A stretch of 64,000 nucleotides of DNA from Intrasporangium calvum DSM 43043 (GTDB lineage Bacteria > Actinomycetota > Actinomycetes > Actinomycetales > Dermatophilaceae): contig NC_014830.1 in NCBI RefSeq assembly GCF_000184685.1, positions 3,960,383-4,024,382 on the forward strand, in the 5' to 3' direction. This document shows, piece after piece, positions 26,452-35,289 of this stretch. The translations under genes and the position numbers were made by a program. A model generated the notes under the pieces. That model was not told the DNA's origin. It was given only the letters and a program-made list of their open reading frames with translations, and did not search any database. Position 1 is the stretch's first letter, and each line of letters starts with the position of its first letter.

Positions 26452-27804
26452 TCAGGAGAACTTCACGATGAGGCGGTCCTCGGCGTCCTGCATCGGACCG
26501 GCGAGGTCGTCGGCCTCCCCCTCGGACCGGCCCCACCGTTCCCGCGCCCGGAGCCAGACCATCGTCACCAGCCAGAGCACGGCGATCACCCTGAACATCG
26601 AGAAGAAGGCATACCAGGAGTTGGGCATCCCCCGGTCGGGGACCTTGGTGGCCGCGATCGTCAGCCACACGGCGACGAAGTGCAGCGCCTCGGCGCCCGC
26701 CCACAGCAGGTGGTCACGCCACTGCACGACACACCAGGCGACCAGCGGGACGAGCCACAGAGAGCTCTGCACGGTGAAGGACTTGCCCGTCACGAGGGCG
26801 ATCCCGACCATGACGAGAGACACCTCGGCGAGCGTCGGTCGGCGTGCGCTGGCCAGCGCGAGCACCGCGCCCGCGACCACGGCGAGGACCCAGCCTCCGG
26901 CCGCGAGCGCGGTGAGGCCCCACGCCGGCAGGGGGTGCCCCGCGAGCTGGGGCAGCAGCCACGGCGACCCGTAGCCGGCCGCCGCGGAGAACCAGGTGCG
27001 GTAGGACGACGCCGCCGCGTCGGGGTTGAGCAGCCAGAGCCCGCCGAGGACGGCGAGGAAGGTGGCCACGGCGTGGGCCGCCGTGCGGGCGAACGCGCGC
27101 ATCCGTCCCGAACGGAGCGCCAGCAGGCCGATGGCGACGAGGATCAGCACGGGGTAGGAGCGTGCCGCGACCGCGAGGCCGAGGAGCACTCCGGCCGCCC
27201 CCGGGCGGCGCCGGGCCCACGCCCACATCCCGGCGCCGGCGAGCGCCACCCCGAGCAGGTCGGCCGACACGAAGCCGACCAGGGCGACGACCGGAGCGAG
27301 CGCGACGTGCGCGGCAGCCCACGGGCGGTGGGCGGTGGAGGCCACCATCCAGACGACGGCGAGGAGGAGCAGGGTGAGCAGCACGGCCCAGAGCGCGAAG
27401 TACCACGCGACCCGGGTGCTCTCCCGATCCGCCGACGGCACGAGGCTCCCGACGGCCATCAGGGCCAGTCCCGTGAGCGGTGGCTGGCCCGTGGTCGGTG
27501 AGCCGTCACTCCCCTGGAGGAAGGCCGCCAGGCCCGCACCGAGGTTGCCGTCGCGGTAGGCGTTCGGCAGGTCCGAGTAGCAGGCGTTCCAGAACTGGCC
27601 ATCGCCCTTCCAGCTGGTCCGCAGGCACGGGATCCGCAAGGCGATCCCGAAGCCCGCCGGGATCGCCGCGAGGGCGGACAGCGTGGCGGCGGTCAGCAGC
27701 CAGGACAGCTCGCGTGCGGCATGGCGTCCGCGGGGTCCGCCGATGACCTCCGTGGCCGCCCGGGCGACGGGGTCGTCCAGCCCGGCCCTGCGGCCCCCCG
27801 CCAT
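26452..27804 (-). CDS. Polytopic membrane glycosyltransferase, GT87/DUF2029-like
   Basis: A 450-residue protein with 10-12 hydrophobic segments. An early extracytoplasmic loop, CLRTSWKGDGQFWNACYSDLPNAYRDGNLG, carries the Asp/Arg pattern of polyprenyl-phosphate-sugar-dependent GT-C enzymes, and AARSYPVLILVAIGLLAL is also characteristic. The family adds mannose or arabinose to envelope lipids in Actinobacteria. It starts one base inside the stop of the penicillin-binding protein gene (TGATG), so the two are coupled, and it probably acts on the cell envelope. Acceptor unknown. Confidence 0.85.
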   Translation of the reverse strand: MAGGRRAGLDDPVARAATEVIGGPRGRHAARELSWLLTAATLSALAAIPAGFGIALRIPCLRTSWKGDGQFWNACYSDLPNAYRDGNLGAGLAAFLQGSDGSPTTGQPPLTGLALMAVGSLVPSADRESTRVAWYFALWAVLLTLLLLAVVWMVASTAHRPWAAAHVALAPVVALVGFVSADLLGVALAGAGMWAWARRRPGAAGVLLGLAVAARSYPVLILVAIGLLALRSGRMRAFARTAAHAVATFLAVLGGLWLLNPDAAASSYRTWFSAAAGYGSPWLLPQLAGHPLPAWGLTALAAGGWVLAVVAGAVLALASARRPTLAEVSLVMVGIALVTGKSFTVQSSLWLVPLVAWCVVQWRDHLLWAGAEALHFVAVWLTIAATKVPDRGMPNSWYAFFSMFRVIAVLWLVTMVWLRARERWGRSEGEADDLAGPMQDAEDRLIVKFS

Positions 27805-30119
27805 CAGTTCCCGTTGCCCGGCTTGGTGGAGGTCGTCGTGGCCTCCGGTAAGGGCACCGTCACCGAGATCGAGGGATCCTGCGTCGTGGTCGTCGTCTCC
27901 TGCGGCTTGCCCGGCGGCGTCTTCGTCGGCTCGGTGGTGGTCGGCGGCACCGTCGTCGTCGTCGTGGGCGCCGTCGTCGTGGTCGTCGTGGGCGCCGTCG
28001 TCGTCGGGGTCTCCGTGGGAACGTTCTGGTCACCGACACCGGCACGCTGCGGGAAGGGCAGGACCTCGACCCCCTCGAACGTCGGCTTCATGAAGTCGAG
28101 CCAGATGTTCGCCGGGATGGTCGAGCCGTCAGGCGCGACCGATTCCTCGGGGGAGAGCGACACGGAGGACTGGCCGTCCTCGGTGGGCTTGTAGGTCCCG
28201 ACCGACACGGCCATCTGCGGGACGAACCCGCTGAACCACTTGGAGAGGTTCTCCTCGGAGGTTCCGGTCTTGGCCGCGACGGGACGGGCGAACTCGCGGC
28301 CGATCTTCGTGGCCGTGCCGCCCTCCTTCGTCGTGTACGTCATCGCGTCGGTGACGTCGGCCGTCACCTCCTTGGCGAAGGCCCTGCGGGTCGTCGGCTT
28401 GGCGGTGTACGTGTAGCTGCCGTCGGCCGTGGTCACCTTGGCGATGACGTACGGCGTCGAGCGGATCCCCTGCGCCGCGATGGTCGAGTAGGCGGAGGCC
28501 ATGTCGATGACCCGCGGCGACGCGGTGCCGAGGACGTTGCCCAGGTCGTTCTTCAGACCCGGGGTCTTCTCCGGGATGCCCGCGGCGATGGCCGCCTCGC
28601 GGGTCTTCTCCGGGCCGATCTGCTCGTTGAGCTGGACGAAGGCGGTGTTGATCGAGCGGCCGATCATCCGGCGCATGTCGACCTTGCCGTAGTCGCGGTC
28701 GTCGTAGTTGTTCACCGGGTGCGGGTAGCCGGCGAACTCCTTCGGGGAGTTGCCGTCGAACTTCGTCTTCGTCGAAATGCCCTCCCGCACGGCCGCGAGC
28801 ACCGCGAAGGGCTTGAAGTTGGACCCGCCCTGCATGATCGCCTGGGTCGCATTGCTCAGCTGCCGCTTCGAGTAGTCGGAGCCGCCGTACATCGCGATGA
28901 CCGCCCCGTCGCCCGGCTTGATCGCGACGAGTCCGCCCTGGACCCCCTTGGGCAGGTTCGCGGCCATCGCCTTGACCGCGTTGGACTGCGCCTTGCGGTC
29001 GATCGTCGTGACGATCCGCAGACCCCCCTTGGCGATGTCCTGGTCGGTCAGGCCGATCCGGACGAGCTCCTTCTTGACCTCGGCGGTGATGTAGCCGCTC
29101 GTGCCCTTCGACAGCCGGGGGCCCTTGTACTCCTTGATCTTGGGCAGCTCGGTGTACTTCGCGCGCTCGGCGGCGGAGAGCCAGTTCTCCTCCACCATGC
29201 CGTCGAGGACGTAGGCATAGCGCTGCCTCAGCCGCTCGGCCGCATTGTCGCCCTCGGCCGGGTCGTAGAGCGACGGCGCGTTGATGACCGACGCGAGGAC
29301 GGCACCCTCGCCGACCGTGAGCTTCTCGACGGGCTTGCCGAAGTAGGCGCGGGCCGCCGTCTGGATGCCGTACGCGCCGCGGCCGTAGTAGATCGTGTTG
29401 AGGTAGTCCTGGAGGATCTGGTCCTTCTCCATCTCGCCGTCGATCTTCACCGCGATGAGGATCTCCCTGGCCTTCCGCTCGAGTGTCCGGTCCTGGCTGA
29501 GGAAGTAGTTCTTGACGTACTGCTGGGTGATCGTCGACCCGCCGACCTGTGCCCCACCGGTGACGCTCGTCTTGACGGCCCGGAGGATGCCGCCCACCGA
29601 GATGCCGTTGTTGACGTAGAAGGTGCGGTCCTCCGCGGCCAGGTGCGCCTTCTGGACGGCGTCGGGCACCTTGGCGAGGTCCACCATCTGGCGGTTCCCC
29701 TCGTCCTGGACGATGCGGTCGATCTCGGTCTTGCCGTCGGAGTAGTAGACGATCGAGACCTGCCGGCTGGCGAACTCGTTGGGCTTGGGCACATCCGTCC
29801 GGGCATACGCGAACCAGACCCCGAGGACGCCGAGGACGAAGAGCACGGCCCCCGCGATGGTGCCCCACTTGAGGGTCGGGAAGAGCCAGCGCCGCCAGCC
29901 GGTGCGGCCCGTGCCGCCCGCACCCGCCGACCGACCGCCGCGACCGCCGCCTCCACCGCGGCCACCGCCGGCCCTGAACTCGAGGGCGTCGCCGTCACCA
30001 GTGGGCTCGCCGGAGCTCGGGTCGGGCCGGATACCCGCTCGCCGACTGCGCTTCTCGGCGGCCAGCTGGGCAGCACGGATCTCGCGCCTGCTCTGTGTCA
30101 CTCCACCACTTCCATTCAT
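27804..30119 (-). CDS. ponA: Bifunctional class A penicillin-binding protein
   Basis: A 771-residue peptidoglycan glycosyltransferase/transpeptidase. A basic, Gly-rich cytoplasmic tail (residues 1-80) is followed by one membrane anchor (about 84-106). The GT51 domain has AAEDRTFYVNNG with the catalytic Glu163, and GGSTITQQYVKN. The transpeptidase has Ser433-x-x-Lys436 (GGSNFKPF), SIN (489-491) and KTG (617-619). The C-terminal tail is a Thr/Pro-rich, low-complexity stretch after residue 700, extracellular. ATG 30119 is my choice; GTG 30101 six codons later has a better ribosome binding site (GGTGGA). Followed directly by the glycosyltransferase. Confidence 0.95.
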   Translation of the reverse strand: MNGSGGVTQSRREIRAAQLAAEKRSRRAGIRPDPSSGEPTGDGDALEFRAGGGRGGGGGRGGRSAGAGGTGRTGWRRWLFPTLKWGTIAGAVLFVLGVLGVWFAYARTDVPKPNEFASRQVSIVYYSDGKTEIDRIVQDEGNRQMVDLAKVPDAVQKAHLAAEDRTFYVNNGISVGGILRAVKTSVTGGAQVGGSTITQQYVKNYFLSQDRTLERKAREILIAVKIDGEMEKDQILQDYLNTIYYGRGAYGIQTAARAYFGKPVEKLTVGEGAVLASVINAPSLYDPAEGDNAAERLRQRYAYVLDGMVEENWLSAAERAKYTELPKIKEYKGPRLSKGTSGYITAEVKKELVRIGLTDQDIAKGGLRIVTTIDRKAQSNAVKAMAANLPKGVQGGLVAIKPGDGAVIAMYGGSDYSKRQLSNATQAIMQGGSNFKPFAVLAAVREGISTKTKFDGNSPKEFAGYPHPVNNYDDRDYGKVDMRRMIGRSINTAFVQLNEQIGPEKTREAAIAAGIPEKTPGLKNDLGNVLGTASPRVIDMASAYSTIAAQGIRSTPYVIAKVTTADGSYTYTAKPTTRRAFAKEVTADVTDAMTYTTKEGGTATKIGREFARPVAAKTGTSEENLSKWFSGFVPQMAVSVGTYKPTEDGQSSVSLSPEESVAPDGSTIPANIWLDFMKPTFEGVEVLPFPQRAGVGDQNVPTETPTTTAPTTTTTTAPTTTTTVPPTTTEPTKTPPGKPQETTTTTQDPSISVTVPLPEATTTSTKPGNGN

Positions 30120-30225
30120 GCGCAGGCTCGAGACACCTCTCGAGCCGCATATCAGTATGACCCGACCCGGCACCACACGCCGAAACGGACCCCGCCACTC
30201 ACAGCGGTCACACAGGCGCGGACCG

Positions 30226-30270
30226 CGCCCAGCGGCATACGGCCCACGCTTCTTCCGTATGCCGCTGAGT
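30226..30270. repeat. Inverted pair of the dispersed motif upstream of ponA
   Basis: CCCAGCGGCATACGG and CCGTATGCCGCTGAG face each other; arms 30231-30242 and 30255-30266 pair perfectly over 12 bp with a 12-base loop. The hairpin lies in the 240-bp divergent region between ponA and the sigma factor, so it is not behind a gene and is unlikely to be a simple terminator. Confidence 0.85.
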
Positions 30271-30361
30271 TTCCTTCCCGAGTCGGGCAACCTTTGTTCG
30301 TGGCTGCATGGTCACTCCGGGTGTGACGATGCTCAGACACAGCGAGGGAGTGGAGGTGGGA

Positions 30362-30880
30362 GTGGAACGGGACGGCTTCGACGCCTTCGTCGCGGCACGC
30401 TCGACCCGTCTCCTCCGGACCGCCTACCTGCTGACCCACGACCGGGGTCTCGCCGAGGACCTCGTGCAGACCGCGCTCGCCAAGGCGTGGTTCGCGTGGG
30501 GACGGATCGAGGGCGCTCCCGAGGCGTACGTGCGCCGCATCATGGTCAACACGTACTCGACGTGGTGGCGCCGCAAGTGGAACGGCGAGGAGCCGACCGA
30601 CGAGCTGCCCGAGACGGGGCCGGCAGGTCGCACCCGGGAGTCCGGGCGGACCGACGACCGCACCGACCTCTGGGACGCGCTCGGCCGCCTGCCCAAGCGA
30701 CAGCGCGCCGTCGTCGTGCTGCGCTTCTACGAGGACCAGTCCGAGGCCGAAACCGCCGAGCTGCTCGGCTGCTCGGTCGGCACCGTCAAGAGCCAGGCGA
30801 GCAAGGCGCTCGCCAAGCTGCGCCTCGACCCCCGGCTCACCGACTTCACCCCGTCGACCTCGAAGGACGGCTCCCGATGA
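30362..30880 (+). CDS. SigE-family (SCO-type) RNA polymerase sigma factor
   Basis: A 172-residue sigma-70 family protein of the actinobacterial SigE-family group of ECF factors. Region 2 runs from RLLRTAYLLTHDRGLAEDLVQTALAKAWFAWGRI with the family mark YVRRIMVNTYSTWWRRKW; region 4 is ALGRLPKRQRAVVVLRFYEDQSEAETAELLGCSVGTVKSQASKAL. I start at GTG 30362 because GGAGG lies five bases upstream; ATG 30308 is open in the same frame but lacks one. The stop overlaps the following membrane protein gene, which is likely its regulator. Confidence 0.88.
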   Translation: MERDGFDAFVAARSTRLLRTAYLLTHDRGLAEDLVQTALAKAWFAWGRIEGAPEAYVRRIMVNTYSTWWRRKWNGEEPTDELPETGPAGRTRESGRTDDRTDLWDALGRLPKRQRAVVVLRFYEDQSEAETAELLGCSVGTVKSQASKALAKLRLDPRLTDFTPSTSKDGSR

Positions 30881-31959
30881 ACCTCACCGACCTGCGCGAC
30901 GAGCTCGACCAGCGCACCCAGGACCTCTCAGCCGACATCCCGTCCCTCACGGCCGGCATCGCCGGAAAGGTGCGGGCCACGAAGCGCCGACGTGCGGGTG
31001 GGGCAGCCGGCGGAGTGGTCGCCGCCCTGCTCGTCGTCGGGATGGCCGTGGCGAACCAGCCCGGGCGACCCGTGGTACCCGCGCCGGCCGCGACCACGCC
31101 GTCCACCAGCGTCGGTGCCGACGGCATGCCCTCCCGCGTGCTGCCCGACCGGCCGGGCGACGTGGTCAAGGACGGCCTGCGGCTCCGCGCCACCGTCGCG
31201 GAGGACACGCTCGCCGTCGGGGTCATCGGCGACCCGGGCGAGCGAGTCGTCCGCGCCACCTGGACGCCGCGGACGCAGCGGGTCGCCTACGTCGTCGAGT
31301 GCTGGCTACCTCCGGGCCAGGACCCGGCGACCGCGAAGGAGACCTGGGTCCGGGCCTCGATCTCCGGTCAGGAGGGCTACTTCGGGGGGACCTGCCGCGC
31401 CGACCTTCCTACTGCCGGGGACCTCTCGGCCAGCATCACCCCGGGCGAGCCGGGCGAGGGCAACCCGCAGATCAGGCTCGGCACCGACACCACGCTCCGA
31501 GTCGAGCTCGTCGACCGGGACGGCCGGCCCCTGACCAACCCCGGGGTTCGCCTCGCGGCCGGCATCTACGAACTCGGGCCGCAGCTCCCGATCAAGGACG
31601 ATCGGGGCCAGGTCGTCGGCGCCCTGCCCGAGGTCGTCGAGCACCAGGGCTACCGCTACCTGTTGGGGCCGGTCGTGTACCGGTCGCTGGCGAGTGGAGC
31701 CCTGCCAAGGGTGGAGGCACCGGCAACCGGGCCATACCTGGTCAGGTTCGGCACGGTTGGAACCGGCAGGCCAGGTGCGGACCCCGGCTTCTTCCAGCTC
31801 GGTGGACTCGGCGAGGCCACATCGCTCGTGCAAGAGGGCGGCCTGACGACTGCGCCGCAGCCCGCCGGGGCCGGACAGGCCCTGTCCCTCCAGCTGGCCG
31901 AGGGGACGCTGCCGAAGGACGGCTACGGCGTCATCGCGATCTATGTCCCGGCCCACTGA
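30877..31959 (+). CDS. Single-pass membrane protein coupled to the SigE-family sigma factor, putative anti-sigma factor
   Basis: A 360-residue protein. A cytoplasmic N-terminus of about 45 residues (NLTDLRDELDQRTQDLSADIPS) precedes one membrane segment (AGGVVAALLVVGMAVA) and a roughly 290-residue outside domain that I do not recognise, with a cysteine pair in VECWLP and GGTCRADLP. Translational coupling (ATGA) with the sigma factor is typical of sigma/anti-sigma pairs, and the cytoplasmic stretch would be the binding part. No zinc anti-sigma motif (HxxxCxxC) is present, so the role is inferred only from context. Confidence 0.75.
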   Translation: MNLTDLRDELDQRTQDLSADIPSLTAGIAGKVRATKRRRAGGAAGGVVAALLVVGMAVANQPGRPVVPAPAATTPSTSVGADGMPSRVLPDRPGDVVKDGLRLRATVAEDTLAVGVIGDPGERVVRATWTPRTQRVAYVVECWLPPGQDPATAKETWVRASISGQEGYFGGTCRADLPTAGDLSASITPGEPGEGNPQIRLGTDTTLRVELVDRDGRPLTNPGVRLAAGIYELGPQLPIKDDRGQVVGALPEVVEHQGYRYLLGPVVYRSLASGALPRVEAPATGPYLVRFGTVGTGRPGADPGFFQLGGLGEATSLVQEGGLTTAPQPAGAGQALSLQLAEGTLPKDGYGVIAIYVPAH

Positions 31960-31976
31960 CCTTGGCGAACGGAGCG

Positions 31977-31995
31977 ATGTATCGCGGCGATATAT
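31977..31995. promoter_or_regulatory. Probable PadR operator
   Basis: ATGTATCG-CGG-CGATATAT is an inverted repeat with one mismatch, 20 bases before the padR GTG. PadR-family regulators bind ATGT/ATAT-bounded dyads of this kind. A TAGGGT at 32003-32008 could be the -10, giving a transcript that begins at or near the GTG. This suggests autoregulation. Confidence 0.6.
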
Positions 31996-32014
31996 CCCGT
32001 AGTAGGGTGGGGTT

Positions 32015-32680
32015 GTGCCCAGGAGTCCGCGACCGCAGAGCCGCCGTGCGGCGCTGCTCGAGTTCGCCATCCTCGGCGTCCTCCATGACGGCGCCCTGCA
32101 CGGCTACGAGCTGCGCAAGCGCCTCACCACCGCCCTCGGCATCTTCCGCGCCCTGTCCTACGGCTCGCTCTACCCGGCCCTCCGCGCGCTCATGGAGGCC
32201 GGGCACATCTCCGAGACCCCCGAGCTGACCGCCTCGGGCAAGCGACCGCGGATCACCTACGAGCTGACGGCCGAGGGCAAGGAGCACTTCCAGGACCTCG
32301 TCGCGGCGAGCGGCCCGGACGCCTGGGACGACGACGACTTCGACGTCCGGCTCGCCTTCTTCTCCCGCACCGAGCGCGAGGTCCGGCTCCGCATCCTCGA
32401 GGGCCGCCGGTCCCGCCTGGAGGAGCGCCTCGCCCGGATCCGCGAGGTCAGCACCCGCAACCGCGAGCGCATGGACAGCTACACCCTCGCCCTGCAGCAG
32501 CACGGCGAGGAGCGCGCCGAGCGCGAGGTGCGCTGGCTCGAGGAGCTCATCAGCGCGGAACGCCGCGCTGCGCTCGATCCCGGCCCAGCGGCATACGACC
32601 TCGCGGTCCCGCCGGCACCCTTCCTGACCCCGCACCACCAGACCCAACCACTGCAAACCCCGCCACACCACAAGGAGTGA
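32015..32680 (+). CDS. PadR-family transcriptional regulator
   Basis: A 221-residue regulator. Residues 10-85 form the winged helix (LLEFAILGVLHDGALHGYELRKRL, SYGSLYPALRALMEAGHI, PRITYELTAEGKEHF), residues 100-170 a long helical dimerisation region, and the last 30 residues are disordered and Pro/His/Gln-rich. Within that tail the dispersed motif is translated as GPAAYDLAV. Its stop is three bases from ino1, so they are cotranscribed; a PadR-ino1 pair is common in Actinobacteria and implies control of inositol synthesis. Confidence 0.92.
   Translation: MPRSPRPQSRRAALLEFAILGVLHDGALHGYELRKRLTTALGIFRALSYGSLYPALRALMEAGHISETPELTASGKRPRITYELTAEGKEHFQDLVAASGPDAWDDDDFDVRLAFFSRTEREVRLRILEGRRSRLEERLARIREVSTRNRERMDSYTLALQQHGEERAEREVRWLEELISAERRAALDPGPAAYDLAVPPAPFLTPHHQTQPLQTPPHHKE
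32583..32596 (-). repeat. Dispersed motif inside the padR coding sequence
   Basis: GCCCAGCGGCATAC, a minus-strand copy, translated as PAAY in the disordered PadR tail. Confidence 0.85.
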
Positions 32681-32683
32681 TCC

Positions 32684-33775
32684 ATGGGATCCGTACGCGT
32701 CGCCATCGTCGGCGTCGGCAACTGCGCGAGCTCGCTCGTCCAGGGTGTCGAGTACTACAAGAACGCTGACCCCACCGCCACCGTGCCGGGTCTCATGCAC
32801 GTCAAGCTCGGCCCGTACCACGTCAACGACGTCACGTTCGTCGCCGCGTTCGACGTCGACGACAAGAAGGTCGGCAAGGACCTGTCGGAGGCGATCAACT
32901 CCTCCGAGAACAACACGATCAAGATCGCCGACGTCCCCACCGCGGGTGTCGAGGTCCAGCGCGGCCACACCCTCGACGGTCTCGGCAAGTACTACCGCAT
33001 GACGATCGACGAGTCCGCGGCCGAGCCCGTCGACGTCGTCGAGGTCCTCAAGGAGCGCAAGGTCGACGTCCTCGTCTCCTACCTTCCGGTGGGCTCCGAG
33101 GAGGCTGACAAGTTCTACGCGCAGTGCGCCATCGACGCGGGCGTCGCCTTCGTCAACGCGCTGCCCGTCTTCATCGCGAGCGACCCGGAGTGGGCGGCGA
33201 AGTTCGAGGCGGCCGGCGTGCCGATCATCGGCGACGACATCAAGAGCCAGGTCGGCGCGACGATCACGCACCGCGTCATGGCCAAGCTCTTCGAGGACCG
33301 CGGCGTCGCGCTCGACCGGACGTACCAGCTCAACGTCGGCGGCAACATGGACTTCAAGAACATGCTCGAGCGCGAGCGCCTCGAGTCGAAGAAGGTCTCC
33401 AAGACGCAGTCCGTGACCTCCAACCTCACCGGCTCGCTCGGCGGCAAGATCGAGGACAAGAACGTCCACATCGGCCCGTCGGACTACGTCCAGTGGCTCG
33501 ACGACCGCAAGTGGGCCTACGTCCGGCTCGAGGGTCGCGCCTTCGGTGATGTGCCGCTCAACCTCGAGTACAAGCTCGAGGTGTGGGACTCCCCCAACTC
33601 GGCCGGCATCATCATCGACGCCATCCGCGCGGCGAAGATCGCCAAGGACCGCGGCATCGGCGGCGCGCTCATCTCCGCGTCGTCCTACCTGATGAAGTCC
33701 CCGCCCGTGCAGCGCGAGGACACCGAGGGCCGCACCAAGCTCGAGGCCTTCATCCGCGGCGAGGAGGAGCGCTGA
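32684..33775 (+). CDS. ino1: Inositol-3-phosphate synthase
   Basis: A 363-residue NAD-dependent enzyme that converts glucose 6-phosphate to 1L-myo-inositol 1-phosphate, the first step towards phosphatidylinositol and mycothiol. It has the NAD-binding [27 protein letters not shown], the catalytic-lysine segment [15 protein letters not shown], and [13 protein letters not shown], and the short actinobacterial/archaeal length. GGAG precedes ATG 32684. Cotranscribed with padR. A terminator follows. Confidence 0.97.
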   Translation: MGSVRVAIVGVGNCASSLVQGVEYYKNADPTATVPGLMHVKLGPYHVNDVTFVAAFDVDDKKVGKDLSEAINSSENNTIKIADVPTAGVEVQRGHTLDGLGKYYRMTIDESAAEPVDVVEVLKERKVDVLVSYLPVGSEEADKFYAQCAIDAGVAFVNALPVFIASDPEWAAKFEAAGVPIIGDDIKSQVGATITHRVMAKLFEDRGVALDRTYQLNVGGNMDFKNMLERERLESKKVSKTQSVTSNLTGSLGGKIEDKNVHIGPSDYVQWLDDRKWAYVRLEGRAFGDVPLNLEYKLEVWDSPNSAGIIIDAIRAAKIAKDRGIGGALISASSYLMKSPPVQREDTEGRTKLEAFIRGEEER

Positions 33776-33805
33776 CCTCCCCGGTCGGCTGAGTCTTCTT
33801 CTGCC

Positions 33806-33844
33806 GTATGCCGCTGGGCCCGCTTCCCGATGGGAGGCGGGCCC
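33806..33844. terminator. Terminator containing a copy of the dispersed motif
   Basis: GTATGCCGCTGGGCC (33806-33820) runs into a hairpin with 13-bp arms, GGGCCCGCTTCCC (33816-33828) and GGGAGGCGGGCCC (33832-33844), one wobble, three-base loop. It lies between the convergent ino1 and subtilase genes and could end both. Confidence 0.8.
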
Positions 33845-33886
33845 TTGCGCGTGGCCGGGTCACCGGTGTCGCCGGCTCGCCCGTCG

Positions 33887-35209
33887 TCAGACGGGCGGCC
33901 GGTCCGAGTCCCCTCGCTTGAGGACGGGTCGCCCGTCCACCGCGTTGGCGACGGCGATCTGGTGCAGCGCCGCCCACGCGTCACGGGGCTTCTCGTGGCT
34001 CCAGGCCATCCGCGCGGCGACGAGGCCGGCGACGAGCGGGGTGGCGAACGAGGTGCCACTCCAGCTCGCCAGCCAGTTGGTGAACTCGACGGACCCTGGC
34101 TGGTCGCCCGGGGTATCGGGGTCGATGTCGGCGTACTCATAGCGGCCGTTGGGGTAGCCGTTGACGACGTCGGTGCCGCGCGCCCACACGTCGACCCAGT
34201 TGCCGAAGTTGCTGTAGCCGGCGGGAGTCCGGTCGTCGGGGTCGAGCGCGCCGACGCCGACGATCTCGGGGTGAGGCAGCCCGGCCGGATAGAACCTCTC
34301 ATCCTGCGCGTCGTTGCCAGCAGCGCAGACGAGCAGAGTGTCGGTCTTGGCCAGGTGCTCGCGGAAGACCCGGAGGCTCAGGAGCTCACGGGCCGGGTCC
34401 TCACCCGGGGCCAGGGTCGTGCCCGCCGAAAGGCTGATGATGTCAGGGCGGGTCTCGAGCACGGCGTCGAGGATCGGGCCCAGGTCGCTCGCCAGCTGAC
34501 CGCCTGAGGTCAACAGCGCCGGCCAGACCCGGACGTCGGCCTCGGGGGCCATGGTCGCAACGACGCCGCCAACAAAGGTGCCGTGCCCGCGGTAGTGCCC
34601 GTGGGCCTTGGGCCCACCCGCGTCACCGGTGACCTTCCGGAGCCACGAGTGCTGCTGCACCACCGAGCGGTGGTAGTCGGTGTCGATGACAGCGACACTG
34701 ACCTTGCGGTCGGTCGCCTGGGGGGACCAGTCGGCCACGGCCGGCACGGGGCCGGCCTGAGCCAGGACGGGCTCGGTCGCCGGACACGCCGACGCGGACG
34801 GGCAGATGTGCAGGACCAAGTCCTTGCTCGCGTCGACTCCCTGGGCGTGCAGGGCTGCGAGGACGGCGTTGGTGTCGGCACCAGCCGGCAGGGCGATCGT
34901 CGCGACACCGCGCTGGGGCGGCCCACCGACGGGCTCCTCGACCGCGGCGCCGTCCCCAGCGGTCTCGCGGATGATCTCGAGCACCCGGTCGACGTCACCG
35001 TCGCGGACGAGGACGGCCCCGCCCCGATAGAGGTAGTCGACATCCTCCCCGGTGCGAGCCTCCTCGATGACGACGTTGCGTGCGACGTTCTGCGGCGCGC
35101 TCTGCAGGCCGTCGACGATCCGGTCGAGCTGGACCCGGAGGCGGCCGCGCTGGCGACCGTTGGGAACGCCACCTTGCCACCACGGCGGGGTCGTGGGCTG
35201 GTTGCTCAT
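33887..35209 (-). CDS. Cytoplasmic subtilisin-like (S8) serine protease linked to a CHAT protein
   Basis: A 440-residue subtilase. The triad is Asp176 (VAVIDTDYH), His209 (RGHGTFVGG) and Ser387 (SGTSFATP), with the oxyanion Asn299 (CAAGND). Residues 1-165 form an uncharacterised N-terminal region; there is no signal peptide or membrane segment, so the protease should be cytoplasmic or leave by an unusual route. It is divergent, by 80 bases, from the TPR-CHAT gene; that gene, its small partner and the ECF sigma gene complete the locus. Subtilases and CHAT proteases co-occur in bacterial cell-death modules; the role here is inferred. Confidence 0.92.
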   Translation of the reverse strand: MSNQPTTPPWWQGGVPNGRQRGRLRVQLDRIVDGLQSAPQNVARNVVIEEARTGEDVDYLYRGGAVLVRDGDVDRVLEIIRETAGDGAAVEEPVGGPPQRGVATIALPAGADTNAVLAALHAQGVDASKDLVLHICPSASACPATEPVLAQAGPVPAVADWSPQATDRKVSVAVIDTDYHRSVVQQHSWLRKVTGDAGGPKAHGHYRGHGTFVGGVVATMAPEADVRVWPALLTSGGQLASDLGPILDAVLETRPDIISLSAGTTLAPGEDPARELLSLRVFREHLAKTDTLLVCAAGNDAQDERFYPAGLPHPEIVGVGALDPDDRTPAGYSNFGNWVDVWARGTDVVNGYPNGRYEYADIDPDTPGDQPGSVEFTNWLASWSGTSFATPLVAGLVAARMAWSHEKPRDAWAALHQIAVANAVDGRPVLKRGDSDRPPV

Positions 35210-35289
35210 GAGGCTGCTGCCATCATGTGGAGGGTCAGGGGGTGCCTGTCATTCATTGCAGCTCTCCAGTCAAGCGAAGGATGTTGTCC

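Noticed and set aside
27721..28194. Valine-rich frame antisense to the ponA tail
   Set aside because: It merely mirrors the Thr/Pro-rich codons of the PBP C-terminus.
30226..30270. Treating the facing motif pair as an ordinary transcription terminator
   Set aside because: It lies in a divergent promoter region, not behind a gene, so termination is not a sufficient explanation.
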